A DNA stretch of 64,000 nt from Meconema thalassinum. Lineage: Eukaryota > Arthropoda > Insecta > Orthoptera > Tettigoniidae. The stretch's first letter is position 1; every line of letters begins with the position of its first letter. Shown here piece after piece: positions 20,010 through 31,199 of the stretch. The position numbers were made by a program, and so were the translations under genes. The stretch spans positions 131,752,346 through 131,816,345 of the forward strand of contig OX336388.2 of NCBI GenBank assembly GCA_946902985.2. Direction: 5' to 3'. The notes beneath the pieces are model-generated. The model had not been told where the DNA came from and did no database searches. It saw nothing but the letters and a program-made list of their open reading frames with translations.

Positions 20010-22056
20010 ATCATCATCATCATCATCATCATGAACCGGTTCCAGTTTAAGTTAATATGAACTTGTAATGTATTTTAATGAAAGAATATACATACATATG
20101 TAACTTACATATTGTACATTACATATTTACAGAATACTGTACAGTTTATACATTGTCAGAGCTCTTAAAAATACAACTGGCTAATTTGAGATTCAAACAT
20201 ACAGGTTCAGTAAACAATAAAAATAGACATTAAGGTCGTTATTTCCTTACTTACTTCGTTGGCCACACGAACCGAAGTCTGTTCATTGCCTCACTCTTTA
20301 GCCTCTTCCATTGGTCTCTGTTGCTAGCCATGTTCTCGTTGGCTCCCAGTGTCTCCAGGTCTTTCTTGACTCCATCCATCCACTTCAGTTTTGGTCTACC
20401 CAGGGGTCTTTTACCTTGTGGCTTCCTTTCTAGCACTGTGTTCGCCATTTTGTCTTCTCTTCTCAGGACATGTCCCAGCCATTCAATTCTTCTGCTCTTT
20501 ATTACAGCTGTCACATCGGGTTCATTAAACAGCGTGTGGATTTCAATCTTTTTTCTTCTAAAGATTCCATTTTCAGACACTGGCCCAAAAACTTTTCTTA
20601 ACACCTTGTTTTCATAAGTTATAATTTTTCTCTCCACTTTCCTGCTCAGTGTCCATGTTTCCGTTCCATACATTAATACTGGTCGCACAATTGTCCTGTA
20701 AATGTGGAGTTTTGTTGTTTTCGTTAATAGCCTGCTGGTAAATAGTTTATTCATTGAAAAGAGACACCTCTCTGCAGATTTTAGCCGGTTCATTACTTCC
20801 TCCTCCATGTTGTTGTTGGCATTGACTGTACTCCCTAGGTATTTGAAACACCTAGTTTTCCTAAATTCCATATCTTCTATTGCCAGTCCTCCCTCTGTTT
20901 CCTCTTCATTGTTTCTGGTTACAATTCTACACTCTGTCTTATCTTGATTGATCCTCAGACCCACTCTTTGTGCTTCTCCTATTAACTTAGAACTTAAGCT
21001 GTTGTTCTTAGTTCCTCTTCCTCCTCCGGTAAAACCACAATGTCATCGGCAAACGCTAAGAGTTTCACTTCACCACCTACAATCGTACCTCTTCCAATCG
21101 AAGATGCTCTTTTTAGTGCTTTCTCCAAAACCAAGTTAAACAGGCTGGGCGATATGCAATTTTCCTGTTTGACACCCGTCTCCACAGTAAAACATTCAGA
21201 TTCCCTGCCTTCAACTCGCACTTTGCATTCCGTTTTCTCAATGCACATTCTTGTCAGCCCGATCAGTTTCGAAGGTATTCCCGATTCACTATCATAGGCC
21301 TTTTTGAAGTCTATAAATAGGCAGTATACCTTCTTATCAAATTCCCACGTCTTTTCAATTATCTGAGTATGAATATTTGGTCTGTTGTTGACATGCCTTT
21401 CCGGAAACCGGCCTGGTGTTTTCATGGTTTTCCTCTATGTATCGTAGTAGCCTATGTAACTTATTAGAATGCGCGCAAGAATCTTGTATGCGCTACATAA
21501 TAATGATATGCCCCTGTAATTCTCACACTTGGTTCTTTTTCCTTCCTTATATAATGGGCATATTACTTATTGCTTGTTGCCATTCATTGGGCATCTTTTC
21601 ATTTCTCCATACTTGCAGTATCAATCGCAGTGCTTTTCTGCATGCTTCTCCACCTTTTTTTTTAGCAGTTCTATTGCCATGCCGTCGGTTCCTGGAGCTT
21701 TGCTGTTCTTCATTTGCTTTAGAGCTTCATCCATTTCCTTCATTGTAGGCTCCTCCACATTTGGTTGGGGTCCCTCATATGCCTTTGTTTCCTCAGTCAC
21801 TTCTTTTCCCTCATGGACATTCAACAATTCTTCAAAATAGTCCTTCCATAACTTCAAGCCCTCTTCTTGACCAGCCACCAAATCACCTTCATTGTTTTCC
21901 ATCGTTTCAAATCTTGGTCTGTACCCCGTCTTGAAATACCTTGCATACCTATAGAATTCTCTTACATTGTTCTTGTTTCTGTCTTCTTCAGCTTTTTCCA
22001 GTTGCTTGTTGATGAACTGCCTCTTTTCCTTACGTATTACTTTCCTTATCTGTTAT
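20010..22056 (-). pseudogene. RTE-like LINE, reverse transcriptase in broken frames
   Basis: Minus-strand fragments in order: an upstream segment at 21621-21902 ('SKAPGTDGMAIEL'), RT palm at 20994-21425 (FIDFKKAYDS, FADDIVV) and C-terminal region at 20251-20964 (FKYLGSTV, YGTETWTL, RRIEWLGHVLRR, GRPKLKWMDGV). Frame changes and stops separate them. The 3' end carries a GAT/ATC microsatellite (about 20010-20035), as expected for RTE-type LINEs. The 5' end is truncated near 22056, so no endonuclease is present. It lies antisense to the host gene inside the pogo relic. Confidence 0.85.
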
Positions 22057-22370
22057 CGCCGGCCCCGTGGTGTTGGGGTAGCGCGCCTGCCTCTCACCTG
22101 GAGGCTCCGGGTTCGATTCTCGGCTCAGTCAGGGATTTTAGAAACTGACGCGAGGGCTGGAACGGAGTGCACTCAGCCTCGTGAGGACAATTGAGTAGCT
22201 GTCTGACAGTGAGGCAGCGCCCCAATCACGAAAACCAAGATTAACGCAGAGGGGATTCGATGCGCTGATTACGCGCCACCCCAATATCTGCAGGCCAAAT
22301 GGCTGGGCAGCGGTCGCTTGGTAGGCCTAGGCCCTTTACGGGCTGTAGTGCCAGGGGTTATTATTTTATG
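22057..22370 (+). mobile_element. SINE (family B), full length with 10-bp duplication
   Basis: A tRNA-like head ('ggtagcgcgcctgcctctc', 'gggttcgattctcggctc') is followed by 'gctggaacggagtgcactc' and 'caattgagtagctgtc', ending '..gctgggcagcggtcgcttgg' and 'gggctgtagtgcc'. The direct repeat tatctgttat lies at 22047-22056 and 22371-22380. This is the best reference copy for family B. Confidence 0.9.
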
Positions 22371-22575
22371 TATCTGTTATAGATTTTTGAACTGCAGTAG
22401 CGGTTCACTTTTTTGCGGCAAAGTCTTTGATTCGTAGCAGTAAGACGATGCCGCCCAGACTGTCACATCAATGCTTTTGTTTGAAGAATATGTATGTATT
22501 CACTTCAACTATTTTTTTTCCCACCAGAATTGAATCCGGATTATCGACGGTTCGGATTATCGATGCTAGACTGTA

Positions 22576-23093
22576 TTATGTTATCCTAGGTTGAAGCACC
22601 TTGCCCTGTCCCCACTTTAAATGCATGCACACCGAGAGCCAGATGCCTTTTTGTGAGAATCGCTGATATGGGTTGTATCAGTTGCACCCATTCTGCATGC
22701 AGTGTGTGCTGAATACTGATGGTCCTCCTCCAAGCACTTCATGTCATGGGAATGGTTCAGTTTGTTGCTAATTAAAGAATGAACAACTAGGTCATTGGAA
22801 CAAAGACAGTGATTTATGTATGCACCTTCACAGTTCACTCAACATTAATGTGCCTTCTGATGTCCTTTCTTTTTATGGCTTTGTTCCACTTATATTATAC
22901 TGGTTAACAATCACTTTTATTGCAAGAGAAAAACTGTTTTATTAAAAGACCAATGTTACTGTAAAGTGGGCTGTGCATGCATGAGATGTTGGTAGATACT
23001 GTAAAGAAAGAAGTGTCTAATTTCTAAACCTCATGATTTAGGACAGGAAAATTTCTTAATTCCTAGTAATGTAATAATTTACAGATAAACTAT
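22576..23093. other. Intron sequence without recognised features
   Basis: No ORF with recognisable similarity, no terminal repeats and no splice-consistent exon were seen. Confidence 0.35.
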
Positions 23094-24119
23094 CAAGGGA
23101 ACAGATTGCGGTGTAAAATTTAGTAAACGATATTCCTACAAAGTTGTAAAATGACGTAGTATAAACCGCATGGCCACTTACAATTTTGAACGCCGAAAAT
23201 TTTCCGGGCGACGGCATGACGGAGGTGGGAAGAGGTAAAGCAGCACGCGATGGTTCCCGGCCACCAGGCAGCGATCTGCTGTGCTGCATTGCATTCCCCA
23301 CCTTAAACATTCCCCTCAGCTCACTCTTCTACCCCCTCAATTAGAGTATAAAATGCAATGTGATGTTTTGCACTTGGCCAGTAAATAAGACGACCTTCCA
23401 TTTTCCCCCCCTCTTTTACTCTTTGCAATCCTTGCAATAGTGGATGTGAATTGATAAGGGAGTGACGGGATGAGGGGAACGTTTAAGATGGGGAATGCAA
23501 CGTACAGGCCGGACGTTAGTTTTAGACGAGTGAAAAATCTTCATGGAAGCCTGGAGGCGAGTTACTGCAGTACCTGTGATGTGATGTTATCAGCTGCCCC
23601 AAGCGGTCCGATGATTGACACACTCCTACTGAAGTACAGTTATTGGCAAATATAATGTCGTTCTGTTCGTAAATACGTCAAGTGTAGGCTACTTCCGCGT
23701 TACACAATACTTCGACGTTGACTGTACTGTCTGCAAGTCGGTGTCGCCATGTGCTCAAGTCTGGAATTCCATTACATCAGATCGGTGGTGACAAATGTGA
23801 AGCGATAGGGTGAGAGAGTGATTGTGTACAGGCTCACCCGCAGGCTTCAAGGTCAAGGCAATCTTCTAAAACAAACGTCCGGCCTGTAGCACGGCAGTTC
23901 GCAGGGAGTCATCGCATGCTGCTAGGATTCAAGGTCAGCTTTACGTCTTTCCACCTCCTCGGTCATGCCGTCGCCCAGCAAGTTTTTGGTGTTCAATGTT
24001 GGCATTCAAAATTGAAAGTGGCCCGTGCGATTTACATTACATCATTGTACAACTTCGTAGGAATATTGTGTACTAAATTTCAACCAGATTAGAATTTTAC
24101 ACCGCAATCCGTTCACTTG
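23094..24119. mobile_element. Fold-back DNA element with about 250-bp inverted arms
   Basis: The left arm (23094 to about 23340) matches the reverse complement of a right arm split in two: 24119 back to 23889, then 23502 back to about 23450. Shared blocks include 'gattgcggtgtaaaatt', 'atattcctac.aagttgta', 'gggcgacggcatgac' and 'gcattcccca.cttaaac'. The right arm is interrupted exactly by a MITE (23505-23886). No transposase or clear outer duplication was seen. Confidence 0.8.
23505..23886. mobile_element. MITE, 382 bp, inserted at TA in the fold-back arm
   Basis: Inverted ends CAGGCCGGACGTT...TTTTA are flanked by TA (23503-23504 and 23887-23888). The intact left arm of the fold-back element reads straight across the insertion point, which confirms both borders. 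No coding capacity. Confidence 0.85.
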
Positions 24120-24177
24120 AAGTTGGGTGAAGACCAATTTGGTTTCAGGAGAAACGTAGGAACAAGGGAAGCTGTAG

Positions 24178-25811
24178 GGTAGAGTCAAGTTACTCCGTGA
24201 TATCAAGTAACACCGTGATAAAGCATATTTCCTCTATCACTACGTAGGTTCAATTCCGAAAGTTCTAAGTTTTTACCAACAGATGGCAGTAGAAACCAGG
24301 AATCCAGGAAGCCCTTGCGTTCTATCTTTGACCAACTCAATGAGGTTTAAAAAATATATTAACAGAGAGTTTACAATTCAACAAGTTATTCACATCCAGT
24401 GAAATACCGACAGTAGTGGCTACGCTGGCTAACGCGCAGCATTAGGTCATGGGGCCAAGCTCTCTGCTGACTCGGTAGACCGTGGGTTCGAGCCCCACCG
24501 TCGGCCGTCCTTGAAATGGTTTTCCGTGGTTTCCCATTTTCAACACCAGGCAAATGCTGGGACGGTACCTTCTGACAGGCCACGGCAGCTTCCTTCCACA
24601 TCCTTGCCCAGTTTCATTCACCATCATTCATTTCATCTCTCATTAACTCCTCTCATGAGGTTGGCGTCAGGAAGGGCATCCGGCCATAAAAACCATCGCC
24701 ACAAAGACTTCCATCGCATCTCATCCCCGACCCCGTTGGAAAACGGGAATAATAAGGGGTAGACATACATTCACATCCAGTGAAATCTGTGGTGAAGATT
24801 GTAATTTTTTATAAACAGCTGTTTCGTTGTATAAGTTTCATTTTAACACCAGTCAGCGGTAAGATGCAGACCTTTCGCATACAAAACTTACATGCATGTA
24901 GTGTTGCGCATGCAAGGTGTGTGAGCTTAGCAATAAGTAAGTTTTTCTTAGGTTGGATGCTGAAATGGCACCAAGACGGAATAAGGAGGCTCGCTCCTAC
25001 ACAGCTGAAACACTTAAAGAAGCATTGAGGTCGATGAAGGAAGAAGGATGATCAGTATACAAGGCCAATATATGTTTTAATAACACGTGGAGTACACTAA
25101 AGGATTATTGCACAAAATATTCAGTCGATCCAGGAAGTGCAACCCTTGCAAAAATTGGAAAGCCATTCGTTGTCACCTGAATTTGAAGTGAAGATGGTGT
25201 GTCAAGATAGATCGGTCTTGGCCTAATTCCAGACCCCAGAACAATGACTATGATGGTTGTGGTGCGTGAGGTGGTTCCCCTGGCGGATGACACCAAGAGG
25301 AAGAATGGAGCCGAATGGATTGATAATTAGTTTTGTAATGCCTGGTACCTATAATGTCTATTTTATGTGTGATAGGTGTGTGGAATCTGATAGTGACTAA
25401 GAAGACTTAAAATATGTTTAATGGAATATTTTTAATAGAAAGTTTTTTTTATAAAAAAACTGTGTAGTGAAATGTTTCAATATAGGCAATATGGGGTAAT
25501 AGAAACTTATAGGCTACATACGATTTGAACACTTTTATTACATTAAACAATAGTTTTTAATATTATAAAGTACACTGGATGGTGAACACCATGCTATCAC
25601 GGAGTAACTTGAATATCACGGCGTTACCTACTTCTACCACCGGATTTTGTTAGTTAATACCTTGAAATAACTTACGAATATTTGTAAGATATATGCTAGA
25701 AATGTTCCGTAGGGTATTCCTCTTTAACATGAAATGAATCAAAATAACTGAAATCTAAAATTTCAGAAATAGTAAAAAAGCTTAGTATCACGAAGTTACT
25801 TAACTTTACCC
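24178..25811 (+). mobile_element. pogo-like (Tc1/mariner superfamily) element, degraded
   Basis: Inverted ends GGGTAGAGTCAAGTTACTCC and GGGTAAAGTTAAGTAACTTC (reverse complement of the right end) are flanked by TA (24176-24177 and 25812-25813). Around 24970-25180 a frame reads MAPRRN, TAETLKEAL, WSTLKDY and GKPF. This is typical of the psq-type helix-turn-helix at the N-terminus of pogo-family transposases, but stops interrupt it and the catalytic domain is not recognisable. A family F SINE is inserted at 24406-24768. Confidence 0.75.
24406..24768 (+). mobile_element. SINE (family F), full length with 18-bp duplication
   Basis: The exact direct repeat attcacatccagtgaaat lies at 24388-24405 and 24769-24786. 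The head resembles a tRNA ('gctctctgctgactcggtag', 'gggttcgagccccaccg'). It is followed by 'gaaatggttttccgtggttt', 'ggcaaatgctgggac' and the 3' block 'ggcgtcaggaagggcatcc' ending near 'acccc.ttggaaaacggg'. Confidence 0.9.
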
Positions 25812-26150
25812 TATTAAGTCTTAGGCTTATCTTGGAAGTCAGAGTAAGGAAAAATAAGAGAACATTCATGGCATTTGTAGACTTAGAAAAGGTTTTTGAT
25901 AATGTAAGTTGTTTGCCATATTGGAAAGGATTGGCATATACAGGGATAGGAGGGTGATCTTCAATCTATACAGAAACCAATGCCGAAGGACATGAGAGAA
26001 GCTGGTATTCAGAAAGGTGTAAGGCAAGGCTGGAGCTTATCACCCATACTTTTCAATCTCTACATTGAACAAGCCATGAAGGAAATTAGAGAAAAATTTA
26101 AAGTAATGATTCAAGGAGAAATAATCTCAACTCTGAGATTTACTGATGAC

Positions 26151-27084
26151 TAGGGCCCAGATGTTGATGACCTTTCCATCTTTTTACTGAGCTGTCTAAA
26201 ACAATGCTGAAGTACATAGAAACTCCGGACGGGCCATCCCGTCTTCAAACATGTCATTTTTATTTTGCATCTTTTTGTATTTTTTCCTATTTTTCCATTT
26301 TAAGAGCATTTTTTTTTAGTTTGGTAGATTTTTTGGTCTTATTTTAGAGAAATCGGCCTAAAGTATTTTTTTTTTTTCCAATTTAGTCAAGTCACAGCTT
26401 TATATAAGGGAGTAACGTGTCTCAGAGTTAAGAAGAAGCTAGTAGCTGATAGGCATAGAAGATAATTTAAAATATTGAAATATTGTTCCATTTCTTAATC
26501 AACCTGGTAAAAACTTGTCTTAGCAACAATCGTGGCGAAATTGCTGCGGGTATTGCATCAAAACTGAAAAAAGTGCTGTACTAAAACACAGGGTATAATA
26601 CATTCTGCAAAATATCAGACATTCTTTCTGATGAAAATTACTGCATGGATGGGATTGAGGAGGATTTTCCTCACCTCTACGCTCGGATCACATCAGTTGA
26701 TGTTGAACGCAGCTTTTCGAGATATAAAAACTTGTTAGCTGATAACCCGCATATCATTTTCATTTGACATCAGAATGACATGCGTAGTGCAGTGCAACTC
26801 AGACTAAAGTGAACATAAACCTTTTCTTAGGTGCCAGAAATCTATTTTGATTGACTTTTCCGTTTGAGCTTAAGATTTCATTTTTTGAAATATTGGCGAG
26901 TTTATTAATAATGTTCTCCATTTTATAGTGCAGATTTCAAATTTTTGAAATATTGGTGAGTTATAAGATCATTTTCTCCATTTTATAGTGCTATTTTCGA
27001 TTTTTTAGGTAGTTTATTACAGTCATTTTTGAAAGTTTTAAGTGCATTTTATAAACTTTTTTACGGCATCAACATCTGGGTTCG
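26151..27084 (+). mobile_element. hAT-type element with transposase C-terminal remnant
   Basis: Inverted ends 'gggcccagatgttgatg' and 'aacccagatgttgatg' (reverse complement of the right end) and the 8-bp duplication ctgatgac (26143-26150, 27086-27093; a ninth base also matches) fit hAT. Near 26695-26760 the plus strand reads ITSVDVERSFSRYKNLLADN, the hAT C-terminal dimerisation motif. The rest of the transposase is missing or decayed. Confidence 0.85.
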
Positions 27085-27414
27085 ACTGATGACATTGTAA
27101 TTTTAGCTGATTCACTGGAGTATTTGAATTACATTTTAAATGGCATGGACTCCCATCTTGGTGAAGGAAATCATGATGAAAATCAATAAATGTAAAACAA
27201 AAATAATAGAATGCAGCGGAAATAAATCGGAAACCCTTATTGACGTCAAATTGGCAGGTGTAAAGCTTAAGGAAGTAGGAGACTTCTGTTACTTAGGAAG
27301 TAAAATAACCAATGATGGTTGAGGCAAAGAGGATATAAAAAGTAGGTTGGCTCAGGCCAGGAAAGCATTTCTACAGAAAAGAATTCTGTTGACATCAAAT
27401 ATAAATTTAGGTCT

Positions 27415-27620
27415 TCTTCTTCTCCTTCATGTGCCGTGTCCTCTCGGGACGTTGGCGATCGGTAGCATGATCTGTTTTTATCCATAGCTCTTCTGAACAG
27501 TTCGAGGCTTGTCACCCCAAACCACAGTTTCTGAAATCGCTGGCAGAGTCAGGTATCAAACCTGGAACCTCTTACATAGGCGAGTGGCAGGCATGCTACC
27601 CCTACAACACAGGGTTAGCA
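27415..27620 (-). mobile_element. SINE-like insertion with 8-bp flanking repeat
   Basis: Flanked by ttaggtct (27407-27414 and 27621-27628). The minus strand shows a tRNA-like B box (about 27549-27562, 'aggtttgatacctg') near its 5' end, and the plus strand starts with TCT/TTC-rich sequence that would be the tail. Not matched to another copy here. Confidence 0.55.
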
Positions 27621-27699
27621 TTAGGTCTGAGAACAGCATATAAAAGAAGTATTCAATGAATGTGCATATTTTAAACAATTGTGCTGATTTGTAATTTTA

Positions 27700-28129
27700 C
27701 TATACAGTCTTTACACCACAATAATTATTTTACACAATTCCAGATTCCCTTTAAGGTAGAGAGGCACTATAGATATTCATCATTGTGAGTTGGCACTTCT
27801 GTGTGCTGTTATGTACACATATACACAGCTGGTCTGAAGGGTCTGACTAGGCAAGACTGGGTCATACACCTCTCCAAACTTCCTGACATTCCAAGTACGG
27901 ATAAATGACCTTGCTACATACCCAAGGAAACGGAGGAGTACTGTGTCATGAACCTCGAGGTCACACAGCCTCACCATCTCCCCATTCCTGTTTATTATTT
28001 GCATTCAGTTGCATCGAGGCCCCAAAGAAGTCAAACAGGTCATCAGATGATTATTATGCAAAATGACTGCTTTAAGGTATTATATCGTGTAATACACTAA
28101 GTGTGAAGTTAGAGAATAAAAATGTCCGA
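27700..28129. other. Intron sequence without recognised features
   Basis: Short open frames only. No conserved motif or terminal repeats seen. Confidence 0.3.
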
Positions 28130-28490
28130 TCCCAGCGGGACTTGATCCCACAGCCCTCACACGAGTGCAGTATTCGTGCATTAATAACCACTCAGCCTCA
28201 CGAGGACAATTGAGTAGCTTTTGGATCAGAGAGGCAGTACCCCGTTCAAGGAAGCCAAGATTAATGACAGACGGGCCACTTTGCACCGACCATGAGACAC
28301 CCCACAATCTGCAAGCCAAATGGCTGAGCAGCGGTCAAGCTGTTTGCCTCTCGCCAAGGTAGACCGGGTTGGATTCCCGGTCAATGCAAGAGAGATTTTT
28401 GAAGTGAAATGGCATGTCCTTTGTTTCGGATTCCACGTAAAAAGAGGTGGTCCTGTGGCTTATGATCGTGAGATTAACGATCTTGTAAAA
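28130..28490 (+). mobile_element. Chimeric SINE: family B tail joined to family A head
   Basis: From about 28185 the sequence follows family B ('cactcagcctca.gaggacaattgagtagct', 'ctgcaagccaaatggctg'). At 'gagcagcggtc' (about 28325-28335) it switches to family A ('aagctgtttgcctctcgccaagg', 'ttggattcccggtcaat', 'cacgtaaaaagagg'). The switch point, agcagcggtc, is common to both families. A minus-strand B-box-like sequence at about 28130-28165 suggests a third fused fragment upstream. Confidence 0.75.
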
Positions 28491-28593
28491 CTAGAAACTA
28501 CCTTCCTTTTGCTTTGTTTCTATGCGAACATTTTGAATTTTTTGCTATAAAGCTTTGTAAGTTACGTATCTTGGCTGAGGTGTAAAATGACCA

Positions 28594-28935
28594 GTTCACC
28601 TCCTGGTGTAGTGGCTTGTGCTCCGAAGGTCCGGGTTCGATTCCCGGCTCTGCCAAGAAATTTAATTCTGGTCTGATGGCTAAAATAGGGTACAGTTAGC
28701 CTCGTGAGGCAGAACTGAGAAGAGGTGGGTTCGATTTCCACCTCAACCATTCTAGAAGTGTTTTTTTGTGGTTTCCCCACTTCTACTCCAGTCAAAGGCT
28801 GGGATGGTTCCTAACTTAAGGCCATGGCCGCCTTCTTTCCAATCTTCACCTGAATTACAAATACACACACTACTACAGACCCCACAATACCACAGATTAT
28901 CAGACAAATTCCAGTGTCCAAGCCCCTCAAATGAA
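28594..28935 (+). mobile_element. SINE (family D), near full length
   Basis: A tRNA-like head ('tggtgtagtggcttgtgctc', 'gggttcgattcccggctc') is followed by 'aagaaatttaattctggtctg', 'gcctcgtgaggcagaact' and 'ggttcgatttccacctc'. The tail reads 'acacacactactacagac...cccctcaaatg'. Same order as 18233-18575. Confidence 0.85.
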
Positions 28936-28986
28936 AACACAAACCAACAACTAATGGTAATGAAAGCCGGAGTTCAATGATAATAT

Positions 28987-29230
28987 GAAGGGTGTTAGGG
29001 GGGGAAAAAAAAGGAATGCCCAACGAATGCATGTTTGAGATATAATTAATTTATGATTTACAATTCTGTTTTTTTCTCCCAATGGGCTGATTTTAAAACC
29101 TCTATAATCATGTGACCTCTCCAGTTTTCTACCTGAACAAATAGACCACTGTGAAGTGGTGCTACCAGATGGCATCACAACATTCAAAATATCAATTTTG
29201 TGACATTCCTTGTTTTCCCCTGACACCCTT
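28987..29230. mobile_element. Small MITE-like inverted repeat, about 245 bp
   Basis: 'aagggtgttagggggg...aaaaggaatg' (about 28989-29017) is mirrored by the reverse complement of about 29203-29230 ('aagggtgtcaggggaaaacaaggaatg'). TA-containing flanks are present, but an exact duplication cannot be fixed. Confidence 0.65.
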
Positions 29231-29993
29231 TATGTGTGATCCAAGCGAGTGAGACAGTCTGCAGAACTCTTTATCTTGTATTCCTGTCTGTTCTTCTGTG
29301 TAGTTCTGTTGAATGTCTTCTTTGGCGTCTGATGTAAGGAACATGCTTAACACACTGGACATTATGTATTCAGGCAGGGCATGTTTACAGGCTGGCAGAC
29401 GCCAGTCGGCCTTATTTGAATGGCATGAGCTCATTATTCAGCATGATGCTTGCATCAGTCGCCAACTTTTAATTAAAAGTGTTAAAAACACTGGCAAGGT
29501 CAGAAAAAAGAAGTAACAAACAGCCTTGGACTGGATCACAGTGAAGGCCAAGAAGTAGAAGAAGAAGAACTTTGCCAAATGTCCTAAATTTTAGAGGACA
29601 CTGTTTAATGACAGCTAGGCATTGTTCTTAGTTGGTGCAGACAGGACAATGAAACTGTGCATAAAAGATAAAAGCTGGCGATTATGGAGAGGCAAAATAT
29701 GAAAGGTTATGTTCAATGGCATATGCAGGATTTCTTTTATTTGGGGGAGGGGGGTCATTCATACAGTACGGTAGTTTTGTACATTATTAAAATGATATTT
29801 CGATTATTATTCATAGAAAGCAATAATTATATAAACATTCTCTTTGCATGAAAAATATTTTAATTATATTTTTCAGCACAATAAAAAAATGAAAAAAATT
29901 CTAAATTAAAAAATAATAATATTGCTGCCAATGGCCATACCAGAGTATTTTTGATTAAACACACGAGGGCTCCCAACAAGTTCAATTTCAAGT

Positions 29994-30225
29994 GTCTGGC
30001 TGCGTGGCTCAGGGGTAACGTTCTCGCTTGTTGAGCCTAAGGTTGCAGGTTCGAAACCTGGCGCAGTCAGCTGGCATTTGAGGGTGCTCAAATGCGAGGG
30101 AGCCGTGTCAGTACATTTACTGGCACGTCAAAGATCCCCTTCGGGGCAAAATTCCGGCACCCCAGCGTCTCTAAAAGCCAGGGTAGTTAAAAGGGACGTA
30201 AAACCAATAACATTATTATTATTAT
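29994..30225 (+). mobile_element. SINE (family C), full length with 11-bp duplication
   Basis: The direct repeat caatttcaagt lies at 29983-29993 and 30226-30236. The head 'tggctgcgtggctcaggggt' and 'ggttcgaaacctggcgc' is tRNA-like. The body and the (att)n tail define family C. Confidence 0.9.
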
Positions 30226-30236
30226 CAATTTCAAGT

Positions 30237-30545
30237 AGTTCCAACTTTGGGTACCAGATCCTACTGTCACTAACACGTAGCGGCAAAGGTTGGAACTTGA
30301 TAGAGCGTTTCTAACCAGCCAAATATAATCTACAAATTTTGCTACACAGTACCAATTGAGGTGGTAGGTTCTTTTACATGCCATAAACCTAAGAAATGGG
30401 CCCGCTGGCTTTACTCCCCCTCTGAAGGATGGCATACTGAAAGATTTTAATACTCTTGAAAATCTGACTACTTCGGCCGGTTTTGAACCCGCGATCTTGG
30501 GCATAGCAGTTCAGAATGCTACAGACTAACGCCACCGAAGCCGCT
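30237..30545 (-). mobile_element. SINE (family G), minus strand
   Basis: The minus strand begins with a tRNA-like head: 'ggcttcggtggcgttagtct', then B-box 'cgggttcaaaaccggcc'. The shared block 'ggttctttTACATGCCA' (plus strand, about 30366) recurs at about 60257 in the other family G copy. Confidence 0.6.
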
Positions 30546-31199
30546 AAAAAAAATGGAAAACTGTAACTAAATATTAAAACTGAAATGATTCATTGGTATC
30601 ATGTAGGTACGCGATTCTTATAATAGCCTACTGATATGGTCTGTGAGAAAAATAATGTTTTGTTCTCCATGTTCTTACTGCCATTACTATTGACTCACAA
30701 AATCTGCTTATCTTGATGGCTTTATCTCCATCATTGGTAGGAATAAATTTCAGAAACTCCTCATGTATCGAATTATCTTTTACGAAACTACACACAGTGA
30801 CAGACATGCACATATAAAGCAGTCCAAAGCGACTTGAAGAAAGTTACCAATCGCACACTTGAACAATAAAACTGATCCATGGCTAGCTCCAACGCTGGAG
30901 GAGTCTTCTCGCTGTGAGTGCAGTAGAGTCTAGGGGCATTTATCAAGTGAAGAGCGTAATTACATTTTAAAATATACACGAGTAAAGAAGCTTCACTAGC
31001 GGTAGTGTAAAACAGGTGAAAGATGGGGCAATATAAGTATTCAAGTAAACAAATGTCTGTGGGTGGGGTTTAAACACTAATACCCATTCATCCGTCTGTA
31101 TGCCACTGGTTATGTTCCAAATCAAGGGGTTTTCTTCTTGAATGTCTGGAATTAATTTCTGCATAGGGTACCAATCTCGGAGAGGACCCTAGCCATCTG

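Larger units (their letters stand above)
18886..22573. mobile_element. pogo/Tigger-type DNA transposon relic, carrying a LINE and a SINE
   Basis: The left end CAGTAGAGCGTCGATAATCC and the reverse complement of the right end (CAGTCTAGCATCGATAATCC) are flanked by TA (18884-18885 and 22574-22575). 'gataatccggatt' ends are characteristic of pogo/Tigger elements. No transposase frame was found. The interior is occupied mainly by a LINE (20010-22056) and a SINE (22057-22370), leaving about 1.3 kb of its own AT-rich sequence. Confidence 0.8.
24120..27414 (+). pseudogene. LINE reverse transcriptase relic split by two DNA transposons
   Basis: Three pieces read as one protein region once the insertions are discounted. 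24120-24177 gives EDQFGFRRN, 25812-26150 gives FMAFVDLEKVFDN, GVRQGWSLSPILF and FTDD, and 27085-27414 gives further palm/thumb sequence (FCYLGSKITNDG). Frameshifts and stops are present. The 5' end abuts the fold-back element and the 3' end is lost near the SINE-like insertion at 27415. Orientation is the same as the host gene. Confidence 0.8.
29715..30820 (-). pseudogene. hAT-like (DUF4371-type) fragment interrupted by SINEs
   Basis: 29728-29905 and 30560-30815 together align in order with 11108-11530. The coding scrap at 30628-30813 (minus) reads SIHEEFLKF and GDKAIKISRF. The 650-bp interruption carries a family G SINE (minus) that itself holds a family C SINE (29994-30225). Confidence 0.6.
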
